NCBI GenBank assembly: GCA_902766525.1
Contig: CACXDX010000020.1
Span: 1-14,056, forward strand
Origin: an uncultured Bacillota bacterium
Lineage (GTDB): Bacteria; Bacillota; Dehalobacteriia; UBA7702
Direction: 5' to 3'
Length of the DNA stretch: 14,056 nucleotides
Below are positions 1 through 6,316 of this stretch, one piece after another. The notes beneath the pieces are model-generated. The model was given only the letters and a program-made list of their open reading frames with translations. It did not search any database and was not told the DNA's origin. A program made the translations under genes and the position numbers. Each line of letters begins with the position of its first letter. Position 1 is the stretch's first letter.

Positions 1-927
1 GTTTTGATGATTTCTATCGGATTTATTATGCGTTGTAACGTGTCTGGAATTTGTGTGGCTCTTTTCTTCTTTCTTTTCCTGCTTTTCCTTGATGGCCTCG
101 GCAAGGGCCTTGTTTTCCATCCGTTCTTCTTTGGGTGTGAAGAAACCGGTCTTTAAACGGTAATTCATCCAGCAAACCTGTATCATGGAAAAGAAACCGT
201 AAAACAGCCAGTAAACGGCAAGCGCTGAAGGAAATTGCGGCGTGATGAAGAGAAACATAATCGGCATCATCAGCAGCATCATGCGCTGGGTGTTGTCTTT
301 AAGATTGGCAACGGACAGGAATTGCTGACCCACCGTTACCAGAGCGCAGGCGATGGGCAGGAACCAATGATAGGGAGTCAGTTTGACCGTCATCGACAGA
401 TCTTCGATCCAAAGGAAGCTGTAGAGGCCGGCATCGATGATTTCCTGAGCGGGCAGCCAATTACGCATCCCATAGAAGAGGATCATCAGGATCGGCATCT
501 GGATCAGGAGCGGCAGACAGCCGGATAAGGGGCTGATATTGGCTTCCTTATAGAGCTTACCCATGGCCTCCTGCTTCTTCTGGGGATCATCGGCGTATTT
601 GGCGTTGATCTCCTGCATCATCGGATTGATCTTCTGCATGGACTTCATGCTCTTTTGCTGTTTTACATTCAGCGGTGTTGTCACAACCTTAACGATAAGC
701 GTCAAGAGAATGATTGCGAAAACGTAGTTATAAAGATGGATATAACTGAGCCCGTTATGAAATGAGGTAAGAATAAAACCGACTAATTTCGCGCAGACCG
801 AATTTTCATTAACGATATAATTCCCCTCATCATCGAGATTATTGGTTCCGCAACCGGCAAACATGAAGACGACTGCGACCAAAAGCAGCAATGCAATGAT
901 TTTTTTTGAATTTGAAATATTTCTCAC
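1..927 (-). CDS. yidC: YidC/Oxa1 membrane protein insertase, 3' end beyond window
   Basis: Inserts membrane proteins into the cytoplasmic membrane, alone or with SecYEG. About 309 residues are visible with no stop before the window edge, so the C-terminus is missing. The N-terminus is a lipoprotein signal: a basic start, a hydrophobic run at residues 10-23, then lipobox Phe-Ala-Gly-Cys with Cys26, as in SpoIIIJ-type YidC of Gram-positives. The YidC core follows: TPLNVKQQKSMKSM after the first core helix, a Met/Lys-rich coiled hairpin, the PLSGCLPLLIQMPILM segment, and further hydrophobic helices including LAVYWLFYGFFSMIQ. The visible tail is very Lys/Glu-rich, as expected for a ribosome-facing end. 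I chose the GTG at 927 because GAGG (937-940) sits 9 bases upstream. An in-frame ATG at 942 has no visible ribosome binding site. The usual groove arginine appears to be lysine (LIVKVVTTPL). The gene is last in the visible rpmH-rnpA-yidD-yidC series. Confidence 0.95.
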   Translation of the reverse strand, partial: MRNISNSKKIIALLLLVAVVFMFAGCGTNNLDDEGNYIVNENSVCAKLVGFILTSFHNGLSYIHLYNYVFAIILLTLIVKVVTTPLNVKQQKSMKSMQKINPMMQEINAKYADDPQKKQEAMGKLYKEANISPLSGCLPLLIQMPILMILFYGMRNWLPAQEIIDAGLYSFLWIEDLSMTVKLTPYHWFLPIACALVTVGQQFLSVANLKDNTQRMMLLMMPIMFLFITPQFPSALAVYWLFYGFFSMIQVCWMNYRLKTGFFTPKEERMENKALAEAIKEKQEKKEEKSHTNSRHVTTHNKSDRNHQN

Positions 928-949
928 TCGATATTTCCTCATGTTTTTT

Positions 950-969
950 ACTGCGTTAAAAAACGCAGT
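950..969. repeat. Perfect hairpin upstream of yidC
   Basis: An 8-bp perfect inverted repeat, ACTGCGTT and AACGCAGT, with an AAAA loop on the plus strand. It lies in the 76-bp gap between yidD and yidC. Read in the yidC direction it is followed by A's, not T's, so it does not look like an intrinsic terminator. It could be an mRNA processing or stability element in the yidC leader. Confidence 0.45.
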
Positions 970-1018
970 CTAAATCTAACCAGCAATGATCTTTTCTCTG
1001 TCGAATCGGCGTTACCCC

Positions 1019-1228
1019 TCAGTCAACGGGATCATATCCCCCTTTACACCAGGGATTACAGCGCAAAATTCGCCAAATAGCTTTTCTTCCGCCCTTCATC
1101 ACACCGTATTTGGAAATAGCCTCAAGAGCATATTGAGAGCAGGTCGGTTCAAAACGGCAGCAGGGAGGAAAAAGCGGTGAAATAAATTTTCGATAAAAAC
1201 GAATCAGATGGATCATTATTTTTTTCAT
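1019..1228 (-). CDS. yidD: Membrane protein insertion efficiency factor YidD
   Basis: Small membrane-associated protein thought to assist YidC-dependent insertion. The 69 residues match the family throughout: an amphipathic N-terminus with RFYRKFISPL, the Cys-rich motif PPCCRFEPTCSQYALEAI, then GGRKAIWRILRCNPWCKGGYDPV at the end, typical of YidD including the conserved Cys pairs. Length is normal for Gram-positive members. Its ATG overlaps the rnpA stop as ATGA (4 bp shared), which implies translational coupling. yidC follows after 91 bp measured to its GTG. The rnpA-yidD-yidC order is the standard one. Identification is secure. Confidence 0.97.
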   Translation of the reverse strand: MKKIMIHLIRFYRKFISPLFPPCCRFEPTCSQYALEAISKYGVMKGGRKAIWRILRCNPWCKGGYDPVD

Positions 1229-1560
1229 GGTTTAATCTTCCTTAAAAGACGTTCCAATTCCGAATCCAATTCCCGATATTCACAAGAAGCCGCGGCGGGA
1301 CGCGCTACAATAATATAATCTGTGCCGATAAGAAAACGCTCCGGATGCAAACGGGCGATTTCTTTTAAACGGCGACGAACTTTATTGCGAACAACGGCGT
1401 TACCTACTTTTTTCGAAACGGTAAAACCGACCCGAAAACAATCGTTTTTCGTTTTCCGCCAACAAACAACGGTATGTGCAGCGGAAAGAGATTTTCCCTG
1501 CCGGTAAACTCTCGTAAAATCTCTTCTTTTTTTTACTCTGTTTTTATCATCGAACGACAT
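1225..1560 (-). CDS. rnpA: Ribonuclease P protein component
   Basis: Protein subunit of RNase P, which with the catalytic RNA removes 5' leaders from pre-tRNAs in the cytoplasm. The 111 residues show the family pattern: basic N-terminus KNRVKKRRDFTRVYRQGKS, the central strand FRVGFTVSKKVGNAVVRN, and the RNA-binding basic helix RNKVRRRLKEI starting at Arg58. A hydrophobic segment DYIIVARPAA follows. The length is typical (about 110-120). The ATG at 1560 has AAGGA shortly upstream, in the 10-bp gap after rpmH. The end overlaps yidD by 4 bp. It is probably cotranscribed with rpmH from the promoter at 1892-1921. Confidence 0.97.
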   Translation of the reverse strand: MSFDDKNRVKKRRDFTRVYRQGKSLSAAHTVVCWRKTKNDCFRVGFTVSKKVGNAVVRNKVRRRLKEIARLHPERFLIGTDYIIVARPAAASCEYRELDSELERLLRKIKP

Positions 1561-1570
1561 GGATTCCTTT

Positions 1571-1705
1571 TCAGACGGCCAATCTTTTTCTGCCCTTGGC
1601 TCTTCTGCGTTTCAAAACTTTTCTGCCGTTGGCATCAGACATTCTTGCGCGAAAACCGTGAACCTTTTTATGCTGACGATTTTTGGGTTGAAATGTTCTT
1701 TTCAT
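1571..1705 (-). CDS. rpmH: 50S ribosomal protein L34
   Basis: Very small, strongly basic protein of the large ribosomal subunit. It reads as 44 codons plus TGA, beginning MKRTFQPKNRQHKKVHGFRA and ending GRKRLAV, including the conserved RMSDANGRKVLKRRRAKGRKRL portion. The length is exactly that of the family. A strong AGGAGGA ribosome binding site lies at 1713-1719, 7 bases before the ATG. The gene is first in the leftward operon and borders the origin, its usual place in Bacillota. The long (about 180 base) leader between the promoter and the start contains potential hairpins listed separately. Confidence 0.98.
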   Translation of the reverse strand: MKRTFQPKNRQHKKVHGFRARMSDANGRKVLKRRRAKGRKRLAV

Positions 1706-1797
1706 GAGTTGTTCCTCCTGTATATGTTATAAAAAAATATCATTGATCAATCCGAGGATCTTCCGTAAGACCAAAAAATATCTTTTTTTCAATGCCG

Positions 1798-1834
1798 TTT
1801 CGGAGATCATCGGAAAGCGGATTCGATGCCGAAA
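1798..1834 (-). promoter_or_regulatory. Hairpin in the rpmH mRNA leader
   Basis: Within the untranslated leader of rpmH, TTTCGG (1798-1803) pairs with CCGAAA (1829-1834). Inside, CATCG pairs with CGATG, leaving a 4-base bulge and an 11-base loop. It is not followed by a T-run adjacent to the stem in the direction of transcription. It may affect leader stability or translation, and no known riboswitch or ribosomal leader family was recognised. Confidence 0.4.
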
Positions 1835-1891
1835 AATAAAAAATGAAAAGTTCATTTCTTAAACTGAGGCATACTACCGCATAGTATATCT

Positions 1892-1921
1892 ATTATACAT
1901 TAGTGATAAAGTCCTTGTCAA
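1892..1921 (-). promoter_or_regulatory. Sigma-A type promoter for rpmH-rnpA-yidD-yidC
   Basis: On the minus strand there is a perfect TTGACA (-35, at 1916-1921), 18 bases, then a perfect TATAAT (-10, at 1892-1897). Transcription should start near 1885. A perfect 6-bp inverted repeat ATACTA/TAGTAT (1871-1887, 5-base loop) straddles the predicted start and could be an operator or a 5'-end stem. This is the best promoter match in the window, as expected for a ribosomal protein gene. Confidence 0.85.
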
Positions 1922-2100
1922 CAAAATTATCTCAAAACATTGTTTAAAAAAAGTTTTCCACAACTTTTTCATATTGCTGAATATTTTTTCTTTCATAATA
2001 TATAAAAATTTTTTTAAAAATTACCCACATCATCCATATTCCGTTTGCCCTTATTAAAAACGTATTTCACAAAGGAGTGTGTATAACACGGATTCGGACA
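1922..2100. other. Candidate oriC segment upstream of dnaA (DnaA boxes and AT-rich DNA)
   Basis: Part of a 571-bp stretch without a gene between rpmH and dnaA. Matches to the DnaA box consensus TTWTNCACA are TTTTCCACA at 1954-1962 (plus) and TTATACACA at 2078-2086 (minus strand). TTACCCACA at 2021-2029 has one mismatch. Between the first two plus-strand boxes lies a very A/T-rich run (about 1963-2022) that could be an unwinding element. The box at 2078-2086 overlaps TATAAC, a possible -10 element, which would allow autoregulation of dnaA, although no convincing -35 is present. Position beside dnaA, divergent gene orientation and box content together support origin function. Confidence 0.75.
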
Positions 2101-2149
2101 CCTTGATATTTTCAGCCTTTTTATGATAACATTATGGGTACGTAAGAAC

Positions 2150-2239
2150 CATCGGTATTATTACCGATGTTACGGTTTCCGCCGTTTTTCTTTGTCATGC
2201 CGCGATATAAAAAAGAAAATGCGGTCTTACGGCGGAAAC
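2150..2239 (+). repeat. Nested inverted repeats in the dnaA leader
   Basis: Two perfect hairpins lie in tandem just before dnaA. The first is CATCGGTA (2150-2157), loop TTAT, TACCGATG (2162-2169). The second has outer arms GTTTCCGCCGT (2175-2185) and ACGGCGGAAAC (2229-2239). Its next inner arms, TTTTCTTT (2186-2193) and AAAGAAAA (2212-2219), could extend the stem with a one-sided bulge. The structure ends a few bases before AAGGAG at 2244-2249 and 24 bases before the ribosome binding site actually used by dnaA (AAGGAG, 2263-2268). It could be a leader RNA structure or a DNA feature of the origin. Confidence 0.6.
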
Positions 2240-2276
2240 AGATAAGGAGTATTGATCAATAAAAGGAGCGATTACA

Positions 2277-3683
2277 TTGACAGACCTGACACCTTATTTT
2301 GATTTGTGGGAAAAAACATTAACCCACATCAGAGAAAACGAAAAAATAGCTTCAACCAGCTATCAATCCTGGTTTGAGCCTCTCTCCGTCCTCAAATGTA
2401 CCGACGGATGCATTTATCTCGGCAGCAATACCGATTTTATCATCAACTGGATCAACGATCATTACCGGCCGCTGCTCTGCCGTAATCTGGAGATCGTCTC
2501 CAACGGTGAAATCTGCGATTTTAAAATGGTTCTTCTCAATGATGACGGAACTTATGATCTGGAAGAAAAGATCGCAGAAACTTTTGATGATAAAAAATCT
2601 TCTTCAAATAAAAATGAATCTCATGAAGAAAAAAAGGAGGATTTTTTCTATTCTTCTTTAAATCCCCGCTATACTTTTGATACTTTTGTCGTCGGTGACA
2701 ACAATCGTTTTGCCCACGCCGCCTCTCTGGCCGTTGCCGAAGTTCCCGGCAAAGTTTATAATCCCCTTTTTATCCAAGGCGGTGTCGGTCTCGGTAAAAC
2801 CCATTTGATGCAGGCCATCGGCCATTTTATTAAAGAAAATAACCGCGATGCCAAAGTCGCTTACTTTACAACGGAAAATTTCGTCAATGAATGGATCAAT
2901 GCCATCAAAGACAATAAACCGCAGCAATTCAGAGAAAAATACAGAAAAGTCGACGTCATTATGATGGATGATATTCAGTTTTTGTCCAATAAGGACAGTT
3001 CTCAGGAAGAATTTTTCCATACTTACAACGCTTTGTATGAAAGCGGCGCTCAGATCATCTTAAGTTCCGATCGTCCTCCCTATGAAATTCCGAAACTGGA
3101 AGAACGACTTGTAACTCGTTTTTTATGGGGTCTCACCACGGAAATCATTTCTCCGGATCTTGAAACACGCATCGCCATTCTGCAAAAGAAGGCAGCACTC
3201 AATAATATCATTATTCCCCATAATGAAACCGATGTTTTTTTCTATATTGCCAATCAATATGAATCCAATATCCGTATTTTGGAAGGCGCCCTTACCCGTG
3301 TCGCCGCTTATGCTAAAATGAAAGGTGAACCGATCACCCTCTCATTGACAAAAAAAGCCTTGGAAAATTTCATCTCGGAAAATCGTATCAAAGTTATTTC
3401 CATCGAATTAATCCAACAAACAACCGCAAAGTATTTCCATATTCAGCCGGAAGATTTAAAGAGTCAGCGGCGCACCGCTCATCTTGTCTTCCCGCGTCAG
3501 ATCGCTATGTACCTTTGCCGGGAATTGACGGATTCCACCTTCGAAAAAATCGGCGAAGAATTCGGCAAACGTCATTACACAACCGTTATGCACGCTCATG
3601 AAGAAATCAGTAAGAAACTGAAAACGGAAAAAGAAACCGCAAAATACATCAAAGATCTGAATCAATCCATTCGTAAAATGTAA
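2277..3683 (+). CDS. dnaA: Chromosomal replication initiator DnaA (variant box-reading motif)
   Basis: ATP-dependent initiator that binds DnaA boxes, melts the origin and recruits the helicase. Of 468 residues, 1-90 form domain I (FDLWEKTLTHI, SYQSWFEPL), about 95-125 a charged linker, then the AAA+ core from NPRYTFDTFVVG. Walker A GGVGLGKT is at 168-175 and Walker B MMDDIQF around 229-234, with LEERLVTRF carrying the arginine-finger region. Domain IV holds QRRTAHLVFPRQ (Arg399, Arg407) and the signature FGKRHYTTVMHA. In that signature His433-Tyr434 replace the usual Asp-His, while the following Thr-Thr is kept. Start is TTG at 2277, with AAGGAG 8 bases upstream; no upstream in-frame ATG fits, and the N-terminus aligns with family starts. 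It lies between two candidate origin halves. Identity is certain; the motif change is unusual. Confidence 0.99.
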   Translation: MTDLTPYFDLWEKTLTHIRENEKIASTSYQSWFEPLSVLKCTDGCIYLGSNTDFIINWINDHYRPLLCRNLEIVSNGEICDFKMVLLNDDGTYDLEEKIAETFDDKKSSSNKNESHEEKKEDFFYSSLNPRYTFDTFVVGDNNRFAHAASLAVAEVPGKVYNPLFIQGGVGLGKTHLMQAIGHFIKENNRDAKVAYFTTENFVNEWINAIKDNKPQQFREKYRKVDVIMMDDIQFLSNKDSSQEEFFHTYNALYESGAQIILSSDRPPYEIPKLEERLVTRFLWGLTTEIISPDLETRIAILQKKAALNNIIIPHNETDVFFYIANQYESNIRILEGALTRVAAYAKMKGEPITLSLTKKALENFISENRIKVISIELIQQTTAKYFHIQPEDLKSQRRTAHLVFPRQIAMYLCRELTDSTFEKIGEEFGKRHYTTVMHAHEEISKKLKTEKETAKYIKDLNQSIRKM

Positions 3684-3715
3684 ATATCGATTTGCTGTTA
3701 TATCCTTTCATTTCA

Positions 3716-3960
3716 TTATCCATATTTTTTATCCTCTTTACGGATGAATTCAACATTAAGATCACACAACAGTCTTATGGATTATGTGAAAATACTCTTT
3801 CCCCGTTATTTTTTCCATTATCGACTCATTGCTATTTCAATGATATCATCACAGATAAAAAAATGTTTTTTAACAGGGATTCAAAGTGTTTGTTCACATA
3901 TTCACAGAGCTTATTACTATAACTGAAAAAAATAAATAATAATAAAAATAAAAAATACAG
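3716..3960. other. Candidate second oriC half between dnaA and dnaN
   Basis: A 287-bp gene-free gap separates dnaA from dnaN. DnaA-box-like sequences with one mismatch are TTATCCATA (3716-3724), TGTGAAAAT (3785-3793, minus), TTGTTCACA (3890-3898) and ATATTCACA (3898-3906). The last two are same-direction and 8 bp apart, sharing one base. They are followed by GAGC, then TTATTACTATAACTG (3911-3925), which reads as repeated trinucleotides, and then a long A/T-only run to about 3950. This order (paired boxes, short GC step, TTA/CTA trinucleotides, AT-rich tract before dnaN) resembles the basal unwinding system of the Bacillus subtilis bipartite origin. That resemblance is an inference. No terminator for dnaA was seen. 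Confidence 0.55.
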
Positions 3961-3970
3961 GAGCATCATC

Positions 3971-5092
3971 ATGAAAATTAAATGTGAAAAATCGGAATTT
4001 CTCAACGGTTTACAGACCGTTGCTAAAGCCATCTCAACGAAGAATACGATCTATGCTTTGAGCGGGATCCTTTTGTTTGTCGAAAACAATGAGCTGATTT
4101 TCAGAGCAACCAATATTGAGATGGCCATTGAATATCGTCAAAAGGAAGTAACCGTTTTGGAACAGGGAAGCATCGTTGTTCCCGGACGTTATATTTTGGA
4201 AATTGCCAAAAAGCTTCCTGATGAAATGCTGGAATTGGCTTCCGAAGGTTATACCTTTTTTATTCGTTACGGAAATTCCGAAATCACCGTTAACGGTTTG
4301 GATCGGGATCAATTTCCCGACTTTCCGGAAATTGAAGGAAATTATAAAGGGGTTATGCCTCTGTTCCGTTTTTCCGGAGATATCAAAGAAGTTATCGTTG
4401 CCGCGGGAACCGATGAATCACGTCCGCTTTTTACCGGTGTTCTTTTTGAAATTGACGGAGAAGAACTCAGTTTTGTAGCAACCGATACTCATCGTCTCGC
4501 TTTAAGAAAATCCGGTTGGCTCAATAAGGGTGATGAAGGGAAAATTGCCGTTATTGTTCCCAATAAGATTCTTCAGGAGATTGTTCGTCAGGAAGCCAAT
4601 GATGATGCTCTTCTTGAAATAGTTATCGGAGAAAACGAAATCAGTTTTAAATGCGAGAACAAAGTATATATTTCTCGTTTAATAGAAGGTAAATTTCCCA
4701 ATTATCATCAGGTTATTCCGGCAGATGACCGCGTTTGTTCTGTTGTTGAAGTCAACGCGTCTTATCTCTTATCCACGTTGGAAAGAGCATTCATTCTTTC
4801 GAGAGAGTTGGTCAGGGAACATATCGGGAGAGTCAGCATTTCTCTTGTTAATGAACTTATGAGTGTGGATTCGCGCAGTCCGGAGGTGGGTCATATTCAT
4901 GAAGAAATACCCGTTGTGCAGCAGGGTGAAGATATTTCCCTGATTTTCAACGCTCGCTATCTTTTGGATATTCTCAGAGTAATCGAAACCGAAAATATCA
5001 TTATGCGCTTTACCGGAGTCAACACGCCTCTTGTGTTGATGAGAAAAGATGATGATCGTTATCTTTATCTGGCTCTGCCTTTGAAGGGATGA
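3971..5092 (+). CDS. dnaN: DNA polymerase III beta sliding clamp
   Basis: Ring-shaped homodimer that tethers DNA polymerase III and other repair factors to DNA. The 373 residues have the normal length and the three-domain layout of the family. Recognisable stretches are MKIKCEKSEFLNGLQTVAKAI at the start, NGLDRDQFPDFPEIEG, LFTGVLFEIDGEELSFVATDTHRLALRK, the domain boundary IVPNKILQEIV, EGKFPNYHQVIP, and the C-terminal LVLMRKDDDRYLYLALPLKG. The ATG is preceded by AGGAG with good spacing. Only one base separates its stop from the recF start, so the two are cotranscribed. It is transcribed away from the origin like dnaA. Confidence 0.98.
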   Translation: MKIKCEKSEFLNGLQTVAKAISTKNTIYALSGILLFVENNELIFRATNIEMAIEYRQKEVTVLEQGSIVVPGRYILEIAKKLPDEMLELASEGYTFFIRYGNSEITVNGLDRDQFPDFPEIEGNYKGVMPLFRFSGDIKEVIVAAGTDESRPLFTGVLFEIDGEELSFVATDTHRLALRKSGWLNKGDEGKIAVIVPNKILQEIVRQEANDDALLEIVIGENEISFKCENKVYISRLIEGKFPNYHQVIPADDRVCSVVEVNASYLLSTLERAFILSRELVREHIGRVSISLVNELMSVDSRSPEVGHIHEEIPVVQQGEDISLIFNARYLLDILRVIETENIIMRFTGVNTPLVLMRKDDDRYLYLALPLKG

Positions 5093-5093
5093 A

Positions 5094-6206
5094 ATGATCT
5101 TAAAGGAATTGAAACTGACCAATTTCAGAAATTACGGATCGGCTTCTGTCGAATGGAGCGACGGCGTTAATATGATTCGCGGAGACAATGCTCAGGGAAA
5201 AACCAATCTCCTGGAATCCATTGCCTTTCTCAGTACTTTTTCTTCTTTTCGTAAAAGCAGCGCGTCGGAACTCATCAAAAAGAACAGAGATTATTTTCTG
5301 ATCCGCAGTGTTTTTCATGCTTTATCCACGGAGCATACAATAAACGCGGCCTATTCTTTGGACCGGCGCTACAGAGTCAGTTTAGACGGAGAAGAAAAAA
5401 GAAAAGTAAATAAATTTATCGGGGTTTTAAATACCGTTGTTTTTTCTCCCGATGACCTGATGCTGATGAAAGGATCTCCCGATGAGCGCCGTCGGTTTTT
5501 GGATAGAGAAATCATACAAACGGCTCCTTCCACGCAAATGATCTTTCATCGCTACCAAAAAACGTTGAAACAGAGAAACGCACTTCTAAAAGGAGATCAT
5601 GTTTCCTATGCGGAACGGATGCTGGATGCGTATGATCATCAATTGGCCGAGTGCGGCGCTTTGATCCTGATCCGCAGGAAAGAATTGCTGGAAAAACTTC
5701 AGCCTCTGGTTCGTCTTTCCCATCGCCGTATTACCGATGGTCATGAGGAGCTTGCTTTGATCTACGAAGGCGGTCTTGACGTTTTTTTCAAAGGAAAGCA
5801 CCGTTTTGATGAATGGCAGGATGCTTTTCTTCAGCAACTGAAAATGACGCGAAAAGATGATTTTAAAAGGGGATTCACGACTTTCGGTCCTCATCGTGAC
5901 GATATTCGTTTTTTTATCAACGGAGATGATATTCGTCATTTCGGTTCTCAGGGACAGCAGCGTACGGCTTCTTTGGCATTGAAAATAGGTGAACTGGAAC
6001 TGATGAAGGGGCAGCGTGGAGAATATCCTCTTTTACTTTTGGATGATGTTTTGTCGGAACTCGATGAAAAGCGCAAAGAAGCGTTGATTTCCGTGATAAA
6101 CGGTAAAGTGCAGACCTTTGTTACGGATACCGGTTCGGAAAAAATATTTGATGACGCCTATGAATTCAGAGTAAACAACGGAAATATCAAGCTTCTGCGA
6201 GATTAA
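5094..6206 (+). CDS. recF: DNA replication and repair protein RecF
   Basis: SMC-like ATPase that helps load RecA at gaps, with RecO and RecR, during replication-coupled repair. The 370 residues contain Walker A GDNAQGKTN at 30-38 after the typical MILKELKLTNFRNY start, the ABC signature region FGSQGQQRTASLALKIGE, and Walker B LLLLDDVLSELDEKR with Asp317-Asp318. Length is typical. The start lies 1 bp after the dnaN stop. In many Bacillota a small S4-domain gene (yaaA) lies between dnaN and recF and gyrB follows; neither is present here. The gene is followed by a 110-bp gap with parS and the parA promoter, with no visible terminator. Confidence 0.98.
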   Translation: MILKELKLTNFRNYGSASVEWSDGVNMIRGDNAQGKTNLLESIAFLSTFSSFRKSSASELIKKNRDYFLIRSVFHALSTEHTINAAYSLDRRYRVSLDGEEKRKVNKFIGVLNTVVFSPDDLMLMKGSPDERRRFLDREIIQTAPSTQMIFHRYQKTLKQRNALLKGDHVSYAERMLDAYDHQLAECGALILIRRKELLEKLQPLVRLSHRRITDGHEELALIYEGGLDVFFKGKHRFDEWQDAFLQQLKMTRKDDFKRGFTTFGPHRDDIRFFINGDDIRHFGSQGQQRTASLALKIGELELMKGQRGEYPLLLLDDVLSELDEKRKEALISVINGKVQTFVTDTGSEKIFDDAYEFRVNNGNIKLLRD

Positions 6207-6231
6207 GTATTTTATATTTTTCCATGTTTCA

Positions 6232-6247
6232 TGTTTCACGTGAAACA
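6232..6247. other. parS centromere site 1
   Basis: TGTTTCACGTGAAACA, a perfect 16-bp palindrome identical to the well-known bacterial parS consensus bound by ParB/Spo0J. It lies between recF and parA. Directly before it, ATGTTTC is repeated (6224-6230 and 6231-6237), so an extra half-site is appended on the left. ParB loading here would be next to the parAB promoter, which allows autoregulation. Confidence 0.96.
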
Positions 6248-6260
6248 ATTTTTTTGGAGA

Positions 6261-6289
6261 CTGTTATTTTCCGAAAGATATGATATAAT
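6261..6289 (+). promoter_or_regulatory. Extended -10 promoter for parA-parB
   Basis: A perfect TATAAT at 6284-6289 is preceded by TGA, making an extended -10. The -35 region, CTGTTA at 6261-6266 with 17-base spacing, is weak, which is usual when an extended -10 is present. The predicted start is near 6296, about 20 bases before the parA ATG. The promoter lies 13 bp from parS site 1. Confidence 0.7.
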
Positions 6290-6316
6290 AGACGTATTTC
6301 AAACGGGAGAATTGTT

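Noticed and set aside
235..528. 97-residue plus-strand frame opposite yidC
   Set aside because: It is the antisense shadow of a clear YidC coding region, with Gln/His-rich composition typical of such shadows and no ribosome site.
2103..2132. TTGATA with TAACAT as a dnaA promoter
   Set aside because: The spacing is 18 and the -10 is poor; the better TATGAT at 2122 would leave only 13 bases. No dnaA promoter can be called with confidence.
2123..2245. A 40-codon ATG frame (Arg/Tyr/Lys-rich) in the dnaA leader
   Set aside because: It has no ribosome binding site, its sequence is dictated by the inverted repeats, and such a short open frame is expected by chance.
2252..2302. A TTG-initiated 16-codon frame after AAGGAG at 2244-2249, overlapping the dnaA start
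   Set aside because: The spacing between the ribosome site and TTG is only 2 bases, too short for initiation; the AAGGAG at 2263-2268 fits dnaA well.
4769..5330. TTATCCACG at 4769-4777 (dnaN) and again at 5322-5330 (recF), one base from the perfect DnaA box
   Set aside because: Around three single-mismatch boxes are expected by chance on both strands of a window this size, and both lie inside conserved coding sequence. Worth recalling only if the variant DnaA proves to read a different last base.
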